Positions 1-8,422 of a stretch of 34,303 nucleotides of DNA are shown piece by piece; the stretch's first letter is position 1; the number at the start of each line of letters is the position of its first letter. The position numbers and the translations under genes were made by a program. The DNA comes from Candidatus Bipolaricaulota bacterium (lineage in GTDB: Bacteria; Bipolaricaulota; Bipolaricaulia; Bipolaricaulales; Bipolaricaulaceae). The notes below the pieces were generated by a model that searched no databases, was not told the origin of the DNA, and saw only the letters and a program-made list of their open reading frames with translations. The stretch is from NCBI GenBank assembly GCA_014360945.1, contig JACIWM010000004.1, positions 1 through 34,303 of the forward strand, read 5' to 3'.

Positions 1-2
1 CC

Positions 3-875
3 ATGCGGGAGCTTCCGGTCATCTTCAATCCTGTGGCCGATCGGGGCCGGGCCGAGAACCGTGCTGAGGAGATCCTTTCCCGGCTCAAGGAGATCGGATT
101 TAGCCCTGTTCTCTTTCGCACCACCAAACCCGGCGAGGCCACGGAGATCGCCCGCGATCTGGCGGCAAAAAGGGTGCCCGTGGTGGCCGCGGCCGGAGGA
201 GATGGCACCCTAAACGAGGTGGCTCAGGCCCTGGTGGGGACGAACACTGCCTTGGGCATCATTCCCTTAGGTTCAGGAAACGATTTCCTCCGCTCCCTCG
301 TGGGCTTTGTGGATCTCTCCGATGCCCTGGAGAGGCTAGCTAAAGGCCGGCCGAAACCGGTGGATGTGGGCGAGGCCAATGGCCGCTTCTATCTAAACTC
401 CTTGGGCATGGGGATCGACGGCCAAATCGCCGAGGATTTCCTGCGCTGGAAGTTTTTACGGGGGGAGCTTGGGTATCTTTGGGCGGCCCTTTATGAGGTG
501 GCCCGGTTCGGCCCGTTCGCGCTTTCCGTAAGAAGCGATGCGGGCGAGTTCTCCTTCCCGGGACTCATGGTGTCCGTGATGAACGGGTCGCACACGGCCG
601 GGGGTTTCCACCTTGCCCCTGGCGCAAGCCTAACTGATGGGGCCCTGAACCTCATTGCTATCCGCCACTATCCGCGCCTATTCCGTGTGCCCATTCTTGT
701 CAAGGTCCGGCAAGGCCGGCATCTTGGCTTAAAGGGCGTGCGCGCGGCCCTGGTGAAGTGGGCGGAGGTCCGCACCGATCGGCCCCTGCGCGTGTACGTG
801 GACGGCGAACTCCTTCCCCGCACGGCGGAGCTTTCCGTGCGCGTCCATCCCGGCGCCCTCAAGGTGGTCCTTTGA
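3..875 (+). CDS. Diacylglycerol kinase family lipid kinase (copy A)
   Basis: This 290-residue protein belongs to the DAGK_cat/YegS-BmrU family of soluble lipid kinases, which transfer the ATP gamma-phosphate to diacylglycerol or a related lipid at the membrane face. The N-terminal strand IFNP is followed by the nucleotide-binding motif GGDGTLNEVAQAL at about residues 65-77 and the PLGSGNDF segment. The C-terminal half holds the family's VDGELLP motif. Length is normal for the family. The ATG lies at the window edge, so its ribosome-binding site cannot be seen, but the next gene begins with the same short lead into the first strand, which supports this start. The first glycine-rich turn reads NPVADRGRAE where copy B has NPHAGRGKAG, a small departure from the usual AGxG. 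The lipid substrate cannot be read from sequence. Confidence 0.88.
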   Translation: MRELPVIFNPVADRGRAENRAEEILSRLKEIGFSPVLFRTTKPGEATEIARDLAAKRVPVVAAAGGDGTLNEVAQALVGTNTALGIIPLGSGNDFLRSLVGFVDLSDALERLAKGRPKPVDVGEANGRFYLNSLGMGIDGQIAEDFLRWKFLRGELGYLWAALYEVARFGPFALSVRSDAGEFSFPGLMVSVMNGSHTAGGFHLAPGASLTDGALNLIAIRHYPRLFRVPILVKVRQGRHLGLKGVRAALVKWAEVRTDRPLRVYVDGELLPRTAELSVRVHPGALKVVL

Positions 876-902
876 GGCCGAACCGGGTAGCATACGGCCA
901 TC

Positions 903-1769
903 ATGGCCGAAATACCTGTCATTTTGAATCCCCACGCGGGGCGCGGGAAAGCCGGGGAAAGGGAAGCTGAGATCCAAGAAGTTTCCCGAAAACTCGGCCT
1001 TTACCTTCGGGTCTTTCCTACGGAGAACGCGGAGCATGCCCAGGCGCTGGTGCGGGAGTTCTGTGCTCGGGCGGTGCCGGTGGTGGTGGCTGCCGGGGGT
1101 GACGGCACGGTGAACGCCGTAGCCCAGGCTCTTTGCGGCACTTCCACGGCCTTGGGCCTTCTACCTTTAGGCTCCGGAAACGATTTCGCCCGGGCTCTTG
1201 GGCTTCCCGGGGATTTACCGGGAGCTTTGAAAGTTTTGGCCCAAGGTCGGCCGCGCTTTGTAGACGTGGGTGCAGTCCATGGTCGTTTCTATCTCAACGC
1301 CCTGGGCATGGGGATCGACGGCCAGATTGCTCATGACTACCAAGCGCATCGGTTTTTGCGCGGGGAAGTGGGGTATCTTTTGGCCACGGTCTTTGAGGCC
1401 CTGCGGTTCCGGCCGGTGGAGATGGAGGTGCGGGCCGAGGCCTGGGGTTTTGCGGGAAGGCTTCTCACCGTGGCCGTGATGAATGGGCCTTGGGCTGGAG
1501 GCGGGTTTTGTCTGGCCCCGCGGGCCAGGGTGGATGATGGCCTCCTGGATATCGCCCTCCTTGGGCACTATCCCCGCCTTGTGGTGCTTCCCAAGACCAG
1601 GGACGGAAGTTATCTTAAGCTGAAACGTACGGCGCTTCAGGCCGCGCAGCGCGTGGAAATCCGGGCCGAACGGCCGCTTCGGGTGCACATGGACGGAGAG
1701 CTTCTACCTGAGCCCATGTCCACTTTGGAGATCGAGCTTTATCCCCGGGCCCTGCAAGTCCTGGCCTAG
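903..1769 (+). CDS. Diacylglycerol kinase family lipid kinase (copy B)
   Basis: This 288-residue protein is a close paralogue of the preceding gene and collinear with it throughout. It shares the long block around YLNxLGMGIDGQIA, the GGDGTVNAVAQAL nucleotide loop, PLGSGNDFARAL and the C-terminal MDGELLP. The N-terminal NPHAGRGKAG matches the family consensus better than copy A. It starts 27 bases after copy A. No Shine-Dalgarno sequence precedes the ATG, but TAGCAT lies nine bases upstream and could be a -10 element for a leaderless message. Its TAG stop overlaps the TAG stop of the convergent oxidoreductase gene on the other strand within a shared CTAG. A recent tandem duplication with possible split in lipid preference is likely; the substrate is unknown. 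Confidence 0.88.
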   Translation: MAEIPVILNPHAGRGKAGEREAEIQEVSRKLGLYLRVFPTENAEHAQALVREFCARAVPVVVAAGGDGTVNAVAQALCGTSTALGLLPLGSGNDFARALGLPGDLPGALKVLAQGRPRFVDVGAVHGRFYLNALGMGIDGQIAHDYQAHRFLRGEVGYLLATVFEALRFRPVEMEVRAEAWGFAGRLLTVAVMNGPWAGGGFCLAPRARVDDGLLDIALLGHYPRLVVLPKTRDGSYLKLKRTALQAAQRVEIRAERPLRVHMDGELLPEPMSTLEIELYPRALQVLA

Positions 1770-2914
1770 CGCAGAACCTCCTGGGCCTGGAAGCTTCGGT
1801 TCGGGGAAAGGTTTTCTAGAACCAAACCATCGCCGGGCTGGAGTTTCTCCGTGACCAAGCGGGCGAGGAGCTCGCCCACGGCCGGGCCAAGCATTACTCC
1901 CTGGCCGCATAGACCGATGGCCACAAGGTAGCCGTGCACGCCCTCCATCCAGCCCACCATGGGAAGCCCATCAGGGGTCATGGGATAAAGGCCCCGCCAG
2001 GTCCGGCGCACCCGGATCCCCGAAAGCCGCGGCACCACCTGGATGATCCTCTTCGCCACCTGAGGCAAGAACACGCTCGTTTCTCGGCGATCCTCGCCGA
2101 GAATCGGTGGATCAGGGGTGATGCAGAACGCGATCTGCCCGGTGGCCAGCTGATGGAAGTAGCAATTGGCCGAACCCGGACCGGGCCGAATGTCCACGAT
2201 CATAGGATCGAGGAAATGGGCTACCGGCTCGGTGATCCCGGCCTCATGGCAATCGGGATAGACGGGGTGATCGAGTCCTAAAAGTTTTCCGATTTTTGCT
2301 GCCCAGGCTCCGGCGGCGTTGAGCACGAGCTTTGTGGGATAGCGGCCTTTATCGGTGCGCACAGCCGTAACCCTTCCAGCACGGACCTCTATGGCCAAAA
2401 CTTCCTCGGAAAAATGAAATTCCGCTCCCGCCTTCTTTGCCAGTTCGTAATAAGCGTGGCAAAGGAGGAGGGGCGAGCAGTGGCCGTCGTCGGGGGAATA
2501 CGTGCCGCCCCGAAGATCTTTGGGGTTCAGATCTGGAACAATCCGCAAAAGTTCGTCAGCATCACACCAACGGATGTTGAGCCCAAACGAGCGCTGCAGA
2601 TGCACGAGTTCCCGCAAAGTCTTCTCTTCCTCCGGCCGGTAGGCCACGAACACATATCCGCCGGGGCGCCATTCCACATCGTGGCCGAACTCCTCGGAAA
2701 AACGGGAAAGGATTTCGATGGTGCGCAGGCCCAGCCGAATTTTCGCCGGATCGGAGTGAGTGGCCCGAACGCCGCCGATGGCGGCCTTGTTCGAGCCCTG
2801 TCCGGGACTTGGTAAACGGTCGATCACCAGGACTTTCAGTCCCTCCCGAGCAAGATAAAAGGCGGCCGGTGTACCCACGCTTCCCGCGCCGATCACCACG
2901 ATGTCGTAGCTCAC
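1766..2914 (-). CDS. FAD-dependent oxidoreductase, DAO family (glycine/sarcosine/proline oxidase-like)
   Basis: This 382-residue flavoenzyme has the dinucleotide-binding fold at its N-terminus (YDIVVIGAGSVG, then VLVIDR) and the DAO-family C-terminus with RTWRGLYPMTPDGLP and GLCGQGVMLGPAVGELLA. The family oxidises the C-N bond of glycine, sarcosine, proline, hydroxyproline and related amines. The track ORF is longer, but the start is taken as the GTG at 2914. That GTG overlaps the TGA of the upstream gene as GTGA, has GGAGG just before it, and lies directly before the first Rossmann strand. It is the last gene of the Liv/flavoprotein operon and is translationally coupled to the 685-residue iron-sulfur flavoprotein. 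That pairing matches the catalytic and electron-transfer subunits of HcnABC, sarcosine oxidase and archaeal proline dehydrogenase PDH1. The substrate is not determined. Confidence 0.85.
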   Translation of the reverse strand: MSYDIVVIGAGSVGTPAAFYLAREGLKVLVIDRLPSPGQGSNKAAIGGVRATHSDPAKIRLGLRTIEILSRFSEEFGHDVEWRPGGYVFVAYRPEEEKTLRELVHLQRSFGLNIRWCDADELLRIVPDLNPKDLRGGTYSPDDGHCSPLLLCHAYYELAKKAGAEFHFSEEVLAIEVRAGRVTAVRTDKGRYPTKLVLNAAGAWAAKIGKLLGLDHPVYPDCHEAGITEPVAHFLDPMIVDIRPGPGSANCYFHQLATGQIAFCITPDPPILGEDRRETSVFLPQVAKRIIQVVPRLSGIRVRRTWRGLYPMTPDGLPMVGWMEGVHGYLVAIGLCGQGVMLGPAVGELLARLVTEKLQPGDGLVLENLSPNRSFQAQEVLR

Positions 2915-4968
2915 GGCTCCTCCATTCCCGCGAAAATCCCGAGCGGAACCTCCATGAAAAGCGGCCGGGAAACGAAATCCGTGACCTCTTCGAGGGGAAC
3001 GCCTTCCTCGCGGAAAAGGCGAAGAATGAGGTTCCGGCAAGTTTTTCCGCCGCAGGCGCCCATTCCCGCGCGGGTCACGGCTTTTATTTCGTTGAGATCC
3101 CGCACGCCTTGGCGGATGAGGGCCCGAATCTCGCCGGCCCTCACCCGCTCGCATCGGCAAACGATGGCCTCATCCGGAATGGGACCGACCTCCTTGGGAA
3201 CTTCAGGCAAAACCCGCTTTTTCACGCGGATCCCCGCCACCTTGAGGGCAAGATCCTTGGGCACGGAAAGGCGAAGAAGGGCGGTATGGTCTGCGCCGGG
3301 AATATGGGCCACCTCCAGGACCTTTGCCCGGCCAAGATCTGCGCCCTCGCGATCCACGAGGAAAACCTCTGTTCCAACGGGCGGGGGCTCGAACTCCCAA
3401 GGGACAGTTACAACGGGATATTCCAGGTCCTTTCGGAAATCCACGAGGGTAATGGCCAAACCCGGACAAAACGCGACGCAGCGGCCACAGCCCGCGCACT
3501 CCCGTTTAGGAACGAACCGTGGCGGAAGGCGGATGTCCTCTTTTGGAACCTCGATGAGGCCCAGGGGACACATGGAAGAGCATGGATTGCACGGGATCTC
3601 TTGGGCGCAATGGATGACAGGGAAGACGGCAAGGCCAGCAGGAGGCTTCGGAACGGCATGGATTTTTCCGGCCTTGGATTTCAGGATCTCCGCGGTTTTC
3701 TCCCAGGCGGGCGGGATCTCCACCGCATATCCCAAGGCCTGGGCCGCCTTTCTTCCGGCGATGCGGCCGGTGAAGATGGCCGCGGAGGCCTCGGCGATCT
3801 CCTGGGCATCGCCGGCAGCGAACGCGGGAATCCCAAATTCCCGAGCCTTGCGATAAAACTCGTCCACCGGATCCAGCCCCACGGCGATGAGGATCGTGTC
3901 ACACGCGAAAGTTTTCTCCGTACCCTGAATGGGCCGGAAGTGCTCGTCCACCTGAGCAATGGTGATGGCCTCCACGTGCTCCTTGCCGTGGGCGGCCAAA
4001 ACGGTGTGGGAAGTGTAGATGGGGACACCCAGGCGCAAAAGTTTGTCTTTGTGCACTTTGTAGCCGGTGCACTCCGGCAGGGCCTCGCACAGGCCCACGA
4101 CCTCGATCCCTGCTTGCAGGGCATGGTAGGCGGCGATGAGCCCAACGTTTCCTCCGCCCACCACAAAGAGTTTCTCCGCCGGCCGCACAAGATCGCGGTT
4201 CACCAAGGTTTGGAAAGCGCCGGCGCCATAAACGCCGGGGAGGGTGTTTCCCGGAAAGAGAAGGGAACGCTCCCGGGCACCCGTGGCCACCACCAAAACC
4301 TTGGGCCGGACAAGCACATATCTCCGGCCCTCCTTCAGTACCCCCACCTTTTTGTCGCTGAACACGGCAAGGGCCGGAGAATTGAGCCAGACCTCCACGG
4401 ATTTTTGCGCCTGTACCTCGGACGCGAGCTTTTGGGCGATGACGATCCCGCGGGTTCCGGCGAACACAGCCTCCCGGGAGCCGAAGAAGCGGTGGGTCTG
4501 AAGGAGGAGCTTTCCCCCAAGGCGATGTTTATCGTCCACAAGGAGGGTTTTCACCCCGAGTTTTCCGAGCTCTAAAGCTGCGGACATCCCAGCCGGCCCG
4601 CCGCCGATCACCAAAACCTCGGTCTCGACCTCCTCGATTTCCCGAAACTCCAAATGCCCCGGAGGATGGGGTGGCTGAGGAAGCCCATCGATCGGGGCGA
4701 CGTGCATTCCCGGCTCAACGAGGGTCATGCAAGCCTTGACCGGCCGGCCGTTCGCGAGAACTAGGCACTGAGCGCATTGCCCGTTGGCGCAAAAGATCCC
4801 TTGCGGGGAACCGTCTTTGTGATGCCGGCCGAAAATGCGGATGCCATTGGCAAAAAGGGCGGAGGCAATGGTCTCCCCCGGATAACCTAAAAGTTCTCGC
4901 TCCTGGAAGAAAAAGGCGAACGGCTCCGGACGCCGCACCTCCAGGATCGGATGTTTTTCAATGCGCAC
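2911..4968 (-). CDS. Multidomain Fe-S flavoprotein: ferredoxin-like, NAD(P)/FAD, 2x[4Fe-4S], BFD-like domains fused
   Basis: This 685-residue protein joins parts that are usually separate subunits. Residues 15-95 form a Fer2_4/HcnA-like [2Fe-2S] domain with cysteines 60, 65, 68 and 80. Residues 115-415 form a pyridine-nucleotide disulfide-type flavoprotein with GGGPAG at 122, a second Rossmann motif GGGNVG at 271 and a closing AAGDA near 385. Two ferredoxin-type [4Fe-4S] motifs follow, at cysteines 454/460/463/467 and 491/494/497/501. The C-terminus is a BFD-like [2Fe-2S] domain with cysteines 604, 606, 639 and 644. It starts at GTG with AGGAG upstream and overlaps livF by 11 bases. The likely role is to take electrons from the downstream DAO-family subunit and pass them to NAD(P), ferredoxin or the membrane. 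The acceptor and substrate are inference. Confidence 0.87.
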   Translation of the reverse strand: MRIEKHPILEVRRPEPFAFFFQERELLGYPGETIASALFANGIRIFGRHHKDGSPQGIFCANGQCAQCLVLANGRPVKACMTLVEPGMHVAPIDGLPQPPHPPGHLEFREIEEVETEVLVIGGGPAGMSAALELGKLGVKTLLVDDKHRLGGKLLLQTHRFFGSREAVFAGTRGIVIAQKLASEVQAQKSVEVWLNSPALAVFSDKKVGVLKEGRRYVLVRPKVLVVATGARERSLLFPGNTLPGVYGAGAFQTLVNRDLVRPAEKLFVVGGGNVGLIAAYHALQAGIEVVGLCEALPECTGYKVHKDKLLRLGVPIYTSHTVLAAHGKEHVEAITIAQVDEHFRPIQGTEKTFACDTILIAVGLDPVDEFYRKAREFGIPAFAAGDAQEIAEASAAIFTGRIAGRKAAQALGYAVEIPPAWEKTAEILKSKAGKIHAVPKPPAGLAVFPVIHCAQEIPCNPCSSMCPLGLIEVPKEDIRLPPRFVPKRECAGCGRCVAFCPGLAITLVDFRKDLEYPVVTVPWEFEPPPVGTEVFLVDREGADLGRAKVLEVAHIPGADHTALLRLSVPKDLALKVAGIRVKKRVLPEVPKEVGPIPDEAIVCRCERVRAGEIRALIRQGVRDLNEIKAVTRAGMGACGGKTCRNLILRLFREEGVPLEEVTDFVSRPLFMEVPLGIFAGMEEP

Positions 4969-5707
4969 GGCTCTCCTTTGCCCTTAGGCGACGCTCGTAG
5001 GTAGCGCCGCCCAGGTAAGCCTGGCGCACACGCTCGTCGGCGGCAAGTTCCCGGGCCGGGCCGGAAAGGACCAGCCGCCCCACCTCGAGAATATGCGCAT
5101 GATCCGCAATTTCCAGGGCTTTCCGGGCGTTCTGCTCCACAATGAGGATGGGAACGCCTTGGTTATTGATCTCAACGATGGTGGCAAAGACCTGATCCAC
5201 AAGAAGTGGAGCCAATCCCAACGAGGGCTCGTCCAAAAGCATGAGCTTTGGGGAACGCATGAGACCCCTTCCGATGGCGAGCATCTGTTGTTCCCCTCCG
5301 GAGAGGGTTCCAGCCAGTTGTTTTCGGCGTTCTTTTAGGATCGGAAAAAGCTGGAACACCCGGTCTTTGGCTTTCTTCACCTCGTCCTTTGAGCAGCCGT
5401 ACCCGCCGAGGTTCAGGTTTTCCTCCACGGTGAGGGTCGCGAAGACCCGGCGGCCCTCAGGGATGTGCACCACCCCCAGGCGGGCAATGCCGTGAGGAGG
5501 AAGTTCGTGGAGCTTTTTCCCGTCAAAAAGGATCGCCCCGGATTTGAGGGGGACCAGGCCGGAGATGGCCCGAAGGAGCGTGGTTTTTCCGGCTCCGTTG
5601 GCTCCAAGCACAGCCACGATCTCCGCCCCGGATACGGAAAGGGAGACGTTCTTCAACGCCTCCACCGCACCATAGGCCACGGAAATGCGGTCCACTTCAA
5701 GCAACAC
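4958..5707 (-). CDS. livF: Branched-chain amino acid-type ABC transporter, ATP-binding protein LivF
   Basis: This is one of the two cytosolic ATPases of a Liv (HAAT family) importer. It carries Walker A GANGAGKTT, the signature LSGGEQQMLAIGRGLM and Walker B LMLLDEPSLGLAP. The family's GVVHIPEGRRVFATLTVEENL segment, characteristic of LivF, is present. The track begins at a TTG (5725), but GTG at 5707 is preferred. It has GAGGAGG five bases upstream, gives an 11-base overlap with livG equal to the overlap with the next gene, and leads directly into the first strand (LLEVDRISVAYG). The product is then 249 residues. It sits between livG and the iron-sulfur flavoprotein gene in one overlapping operon. 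The transported compound may not be a branched-chain amino acid, given these neighbours. Confidence 0.93.
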   Translation of the reverse strand: MLLEVDRISVAYGAVEALKNVSLSVSGAEIVAVLGANGAGKTTLLRAISGLVPLKSGAILFDGKKLHELPPHGIARLGVVHIPEGRRVFATLTVEENLNLGGYGCSKDEVKKAKDRVFQLFPILKERRKQLAGTLSGGEQQMLAIGRGLMRSPKLMLLDEPSLGLAPLLVDQVFATIVEINNQGVPILIVEQNARKALEIADHAHILEVGRLVLSGPARELAADERVRQAYLGGATYERRLRAKESRAH

Positions 5708-6482
5708 GAGTTCCTCCTCGGCCAAGATAAGCCTCGATCACCACGGGGTCATTGTAGATCGCCTCCGGCGGGCCTTCCGCGATCTTTTTCCCGTAATTCA
5801 TGACGGTGATGAGGTCGGAAAGCCCCATGACCACGTTCATATTGTGCTCGACCAAAAGGACGGTGAGGCCCTCTTTGGGGAGGCCCTCGATGAACTGGAT
5901 CATCGTCTCCTTTTCGCTCTCGTTTAGGCCGCAGGTGGGTTCGTCGAGAAGGAGGACCTTGGGCTGGGCGGCCAAGGCTCGGGCCAGTTCCAAAAGTTTT
6001 TGGCACCCGTAGGGGATGTTGCGCGCTAGTTCATGGCGGAAGTGCCAAAGGTTGAGACGCTTAAGCCACTCTTCCGCCCTTTCCCGAATCCTTCGCTCTT
6101 CCCGGCGCTGGTGGGGAAGGCGCAGGATGGACGACCAAAAGCCGGCCCGGCCATGGGCGTGCTGACCGGCCATGACATTTTCCAAGCACGTCATGTTTTT
6201 GAAGAGCCTGGGGTTTTGGAAAGTGCGGGCGATGCCGCGGGCCAAGATTTCATGGGGTTTTAAGCCGTTCAGGACTTGTCCTTCAAACAGGACCTTCCCT
6301 TCCTCCGGCCGATAAATCCCGGTGATCACGTTGAACACCGTGGTTTTTCCGGCGCCGTTTGGGCCAATTAAGGAGTGGATGGTCCTCTCCTGCACGGCGA
6401 TGTCGAACCGATCCACGGCCACCAGGCCTCGGAAGCGCTTGGTGATTCCCTGGGTCTCCAGAATCACGCTGTCCCCCATCAT
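5697..6482 (-). CDS. livG: Branched-chain amino acid-type ABC transporter, ATP-binding protein LivG
   Basis: This 261-residue protein is the second ATPase of the Liv-type importer. Walker A is GPNGAGKTTVFNVITG, followed by the LivG-typical GIARTFQNPRLF and ENVM segments. Walker B reads LLLDEPTCGLNESE. The ABC signature is loose (PYGCQKLLELARAL), with Cys where a Gln or Asp is usual; LivG proteins often vary here, so this need not mean loss of function. Its ATG overlaps the TGA of livM as ATGA, and a second in-frame ATG follows at once. The C-terminus overlaps livF. It would pair with LivF under the LivH/LivM pore at the inner membrane face. Confidence 0.93.
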   Translation of the reverse strand: MMGDSVILETQGITKRFRGLVAVDRFDIAVQERTIHSLIGPNGAGKTTVFNVITGIYRPEEGKVLFEGQVLNGLKPHEILARGIARTFQNPRLFKNMTCLENVMAGQHAHGRAGFWSSILRLPHQRREERRIRERAEEWLKRLNLWHFRHELARNIPYGCQKLLELARALAAQPKVLLLDEPTCGLNESEKETMIQFIEGLPKEGLTVLLVEHNMNVVMGLSDLITVMNYGKKIAEGPPEAIYNDPVVIEAYLGRGGTRVA

Positions 6483-7459
6483 GACTTAGCTTCTCTCAGG
6501 AATTCCACAGCTCGCCGTCTTGGCCAAAGCCCGCCCGGCCGGAAATACATGGTCGCCGCCAATGCTAGCCCGAAGAAAAGGAGCCGATATTGGGCCACCG
6601 GTCGAAGGATCTCGGGGAAGAGCACGACCAACGCCGCCCCCAAGATGGTCCCAGGAATGGAGCCCATCCCGCCCAAAAGAACGATGCAAAACATCAGACA
6701 GGATTCGAGGAAGGTAAAGCTGTCCGGGGAGACCATGCGCATTTTCGCGGCGAATATGTTTCCCGCTATCCCGGCCAAGGCCGCACCCAAAACGAATGCT
6801 AAAAGTTTCAGGGCCCGTACATCCACGCCCATGGCCTCCGCAGCGATCTCATCCTCACGAATGTAGTTCCAGGCCCGGCCGATGCGGGAGCGCTGAAGCT
6901 GCCGAAGCCCGAAGGCGCAGAGGGCCACCAACGCCCAGACCAAAAAGTAGAAGTCCATAGGGGTGCGGATCACATGGCCGAGGAACACGGGACGGTCAAT
7001 TCCCACCACCCCGTTCGGCCCGCCGGTGAGACCTCCGGGATTGTTGATGAGCACCAGCCGCACGATCTCGCCCAAGGCGATGGTCACGATGCAAAGGTAG
7101 TCCCCGCGCAGGTGGATGATGGGCGAGCTTATGATCCAGGCGCAGCCCGCGGCCACCAAGGCGGAGACTGGAAGGAGGGCAAGTGTAGGCAGACCAAATC
7201 GGGCATTCAGGATGGCCGTGGCATACGCGCCGATGGCCCAAAACGCCGCATGGCCAAGGTTAAAAAGACCGACCTCACCGAGGATCACGTTCAGGCCCAA
7301 TCCCAAAAGGGCATAGAGGCCAACATAGAACCCCACGTCCACCCAATATCGGGAGCCCCAAAACGGGAAGGAGACAAGAAAAGCAAGGAACAAAGCTAAA
7401 AAGGCCAAGCGCAAGGGCGCCCAAGTCCGCAGCTCTCGCCATTTTTTGAGGGGATTCAT
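6479..7459 (-). CDS. livM: Branched-chain amino acid-type ABC transporter, permease LivM
   Basis: This 326-residue integral membrane protein has about eight to ten hydrophobic segments. It carries the LivM family core LGLNVILGEVGLFNLGHAAF near residues 53-72, and LRGDYLCIVTIALGEIVRL further on. The cytoplasmic coupling region is the conserved GRAWNYIREDEIAAEAMGV. The C-terminus ends after the last helix with a short charged tail. Its start overlaps the livH stop by four bases (ATGA), so translation is coupled. Together with LivH it forms the membrane channel of the importer; substrate specificity rests mainly on the binding protein LivK. Confidence 0.92.
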   Translation of the reverse strand: MNPLKKWRELRTWAPLRLAFLALFLAFLVSFPFWGSRYWVDVGFYVGLYALLGLGLNVILGEVGLFNLGHAAFWAIGAYATAILNARFGLPTLALLPVSALVAAGCAWIISSPIIHLRGDYLCIVTIALGEIVRLVLINNPGGLTGGPNGVVGIDRPVFLGHVIRTPMDFYFLVWALVALCAFGLRQLQRSRIGRAWNYIREDEIAAEAMGVDVRALKLLAFVLGAALAGIAGNIFAAKMRMVSPDSFTFLESCLMFCIVLLGGMGSIPGTILGAALVVLFPEILRPVAQYRLLFFGLALAATMYFRPGGLWPRRRAVEFLREAKS

Positions 7460-8367
7460 ACTTTCTCCGCCACCTTTTCCCCCAAAAGGCCGGTAGGCCG
7501 GAAGATGAGCATGAGCATGAGGGCAGCAAAGACGAAGACATCCTTCCAGGCCGCGGAGATATAACCGGCGGTAAAGGCTTCAAGGAGCCCAAGGAAGATC
7601 CCGCCCACCATGGCGCCCGGGATATTGCCGATTCCGCCAAGGATCGTGGCCGTAAACGCTTTGAGTCCATATACCCAGCCCATGGTGAAGTTGATCTGCC
7701 GGTAGTACATGCCCACGAACACCCCGGCGATGGCTCCCAGGGCCGGGCCCACGGCGAAAGCAAAGCGGATCACTTTGAGGGAATCAATGCCCATGAGGGC
7801 CGCGGTCTCCCGATCCAAAGCCACAGCTCGCACCGCCGCACCGAACGTGGTCTTCTCCACCACGAAGTACAAAATCCCAAGAAGCACAAGGGAGCTGACA
7901 AGGATCAAGACTTGAAGGACGCGGATGCGGAATTCCCCGATCTCCCAAAATCCTGTGGGGATGAAGGACTCCTGGTACGCTAAATATCGCGGTCCCCATA
8001 CGGCCATGATGAAGTTGGAAAGAAAGATGGCCATGCCCAAGGCGGAGACCACCGCGGGAAGGCGGCCAATGGGATAAATAGGGCGATAGGCCACGCGCTC
8101 GATGATGAGTCCCGCAGCAGCCGTTCCTAAAGCGGCGGCCACAAAACCCGCGGCCAAAAGTCCCCAAAGCCCGAGTTTTGCTCCGATCACTCCAAACGCG
8201 TATACGAAAACGGTGTAGCCCAGATAGGCCCCAAGCCCGAATAGATCGCCATGGGCGAAGTTGATGAGCTTCAAAATGGCGTAGACGAGGGAGTACCCCA
8301 AGGCCACGAAGGCATAAAAGGAACCGATGGTGAGCCCGTTCAGAAGCTGCTGAACGAACGTAAGCAT
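7456..8367 (-). CDS. livH: Branched-chain amino acid-type ABC transporter, permease LivH
   Basis: This 303-residue permease has about eight hydrophobic segments and the LivH family opening LLNGLTIGSFYAFVALGYSL. The conserved INFAHGDLFGLGAY motif follows, and the cytoplasmic coupling segment AVRAVALDRETAALMGI lies in the middle. The late segment ATILGGIGNIPGAMVGG is also typical. The ATG at 8367 lies 14 bases after the U-tract of a hairpin terminator that separates it from livK, so its expression should depend on read-through from livK or on a weak internal start. Only a modest purine stretch (AAAGAGCGG) serves as ribosome-binding site. It is the first of six overlapping genes running to 1766. 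Confidence 0.92.
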   Translation of the reverse strand: MLTFVQQLLNGLTIGSFYAFVALGYSLVYAILKLINFAHGDLFGLGAYLGYTVFVYAFGVIGAKLGLWGLLAAGFVAAALGTAAAGLIIERVAYRPIYPIGRLPAVVSALGMAIFLSNFIMAVWGPRYLAYQESFIPTGFWEIGEFRIRVLQVLILVSSLVLLGILYFVVEKTTFGAAVRAVALDRETAALMGIDSLKVIRFAFAVGPALGAIAGVFVGMYYRQINFTMGWVYGLKAFTATILGGIGNIPGAMVGGIFLGLLEAFTAGYISAAWKDVFVFAALMLMLIFRPTGLLGEKVAEKV

Positions 8368-8389
8368 CGTCCGCTCTTTTTAAAAGAAA

Positions 8390-8416
8390 AAGGGCCCCGG
8401 AAAAACCGGGGCCCTT
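8390..8416 (-). terminator. Intra-operon Rho-independent terminator after livK
   Basis: Read on the minus strand, a perfect 11-base-pair GC-rich stem (AAGGGCCCCGG with CCGGGGCCCTT) closes a five-base T loop and is followed by TTTCTTTT. It begins six bases after the livK stop codon and ends shortly before livH. Its position suggests partial termination, giving much binding protein and less permease and ATPase. Confidence 0.9.
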
Positions 8417-8422
8417 CCTTCC

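Noticed and set aside
2809-4575. 588-codon plus-strand ORF antisense to the iron-sulfur flavoprotein gene
   Set aside because: It mirrors a gene with clear cofactor motifs on the other strand, shows no recognisable domain and results from GC-rich codon bias.
5708-5725. Upstream TTG start for livF
   Set aside because: GTG 5707 has GAGGAGG at proper spacing and gives the same 11-base overlap as the next junction.
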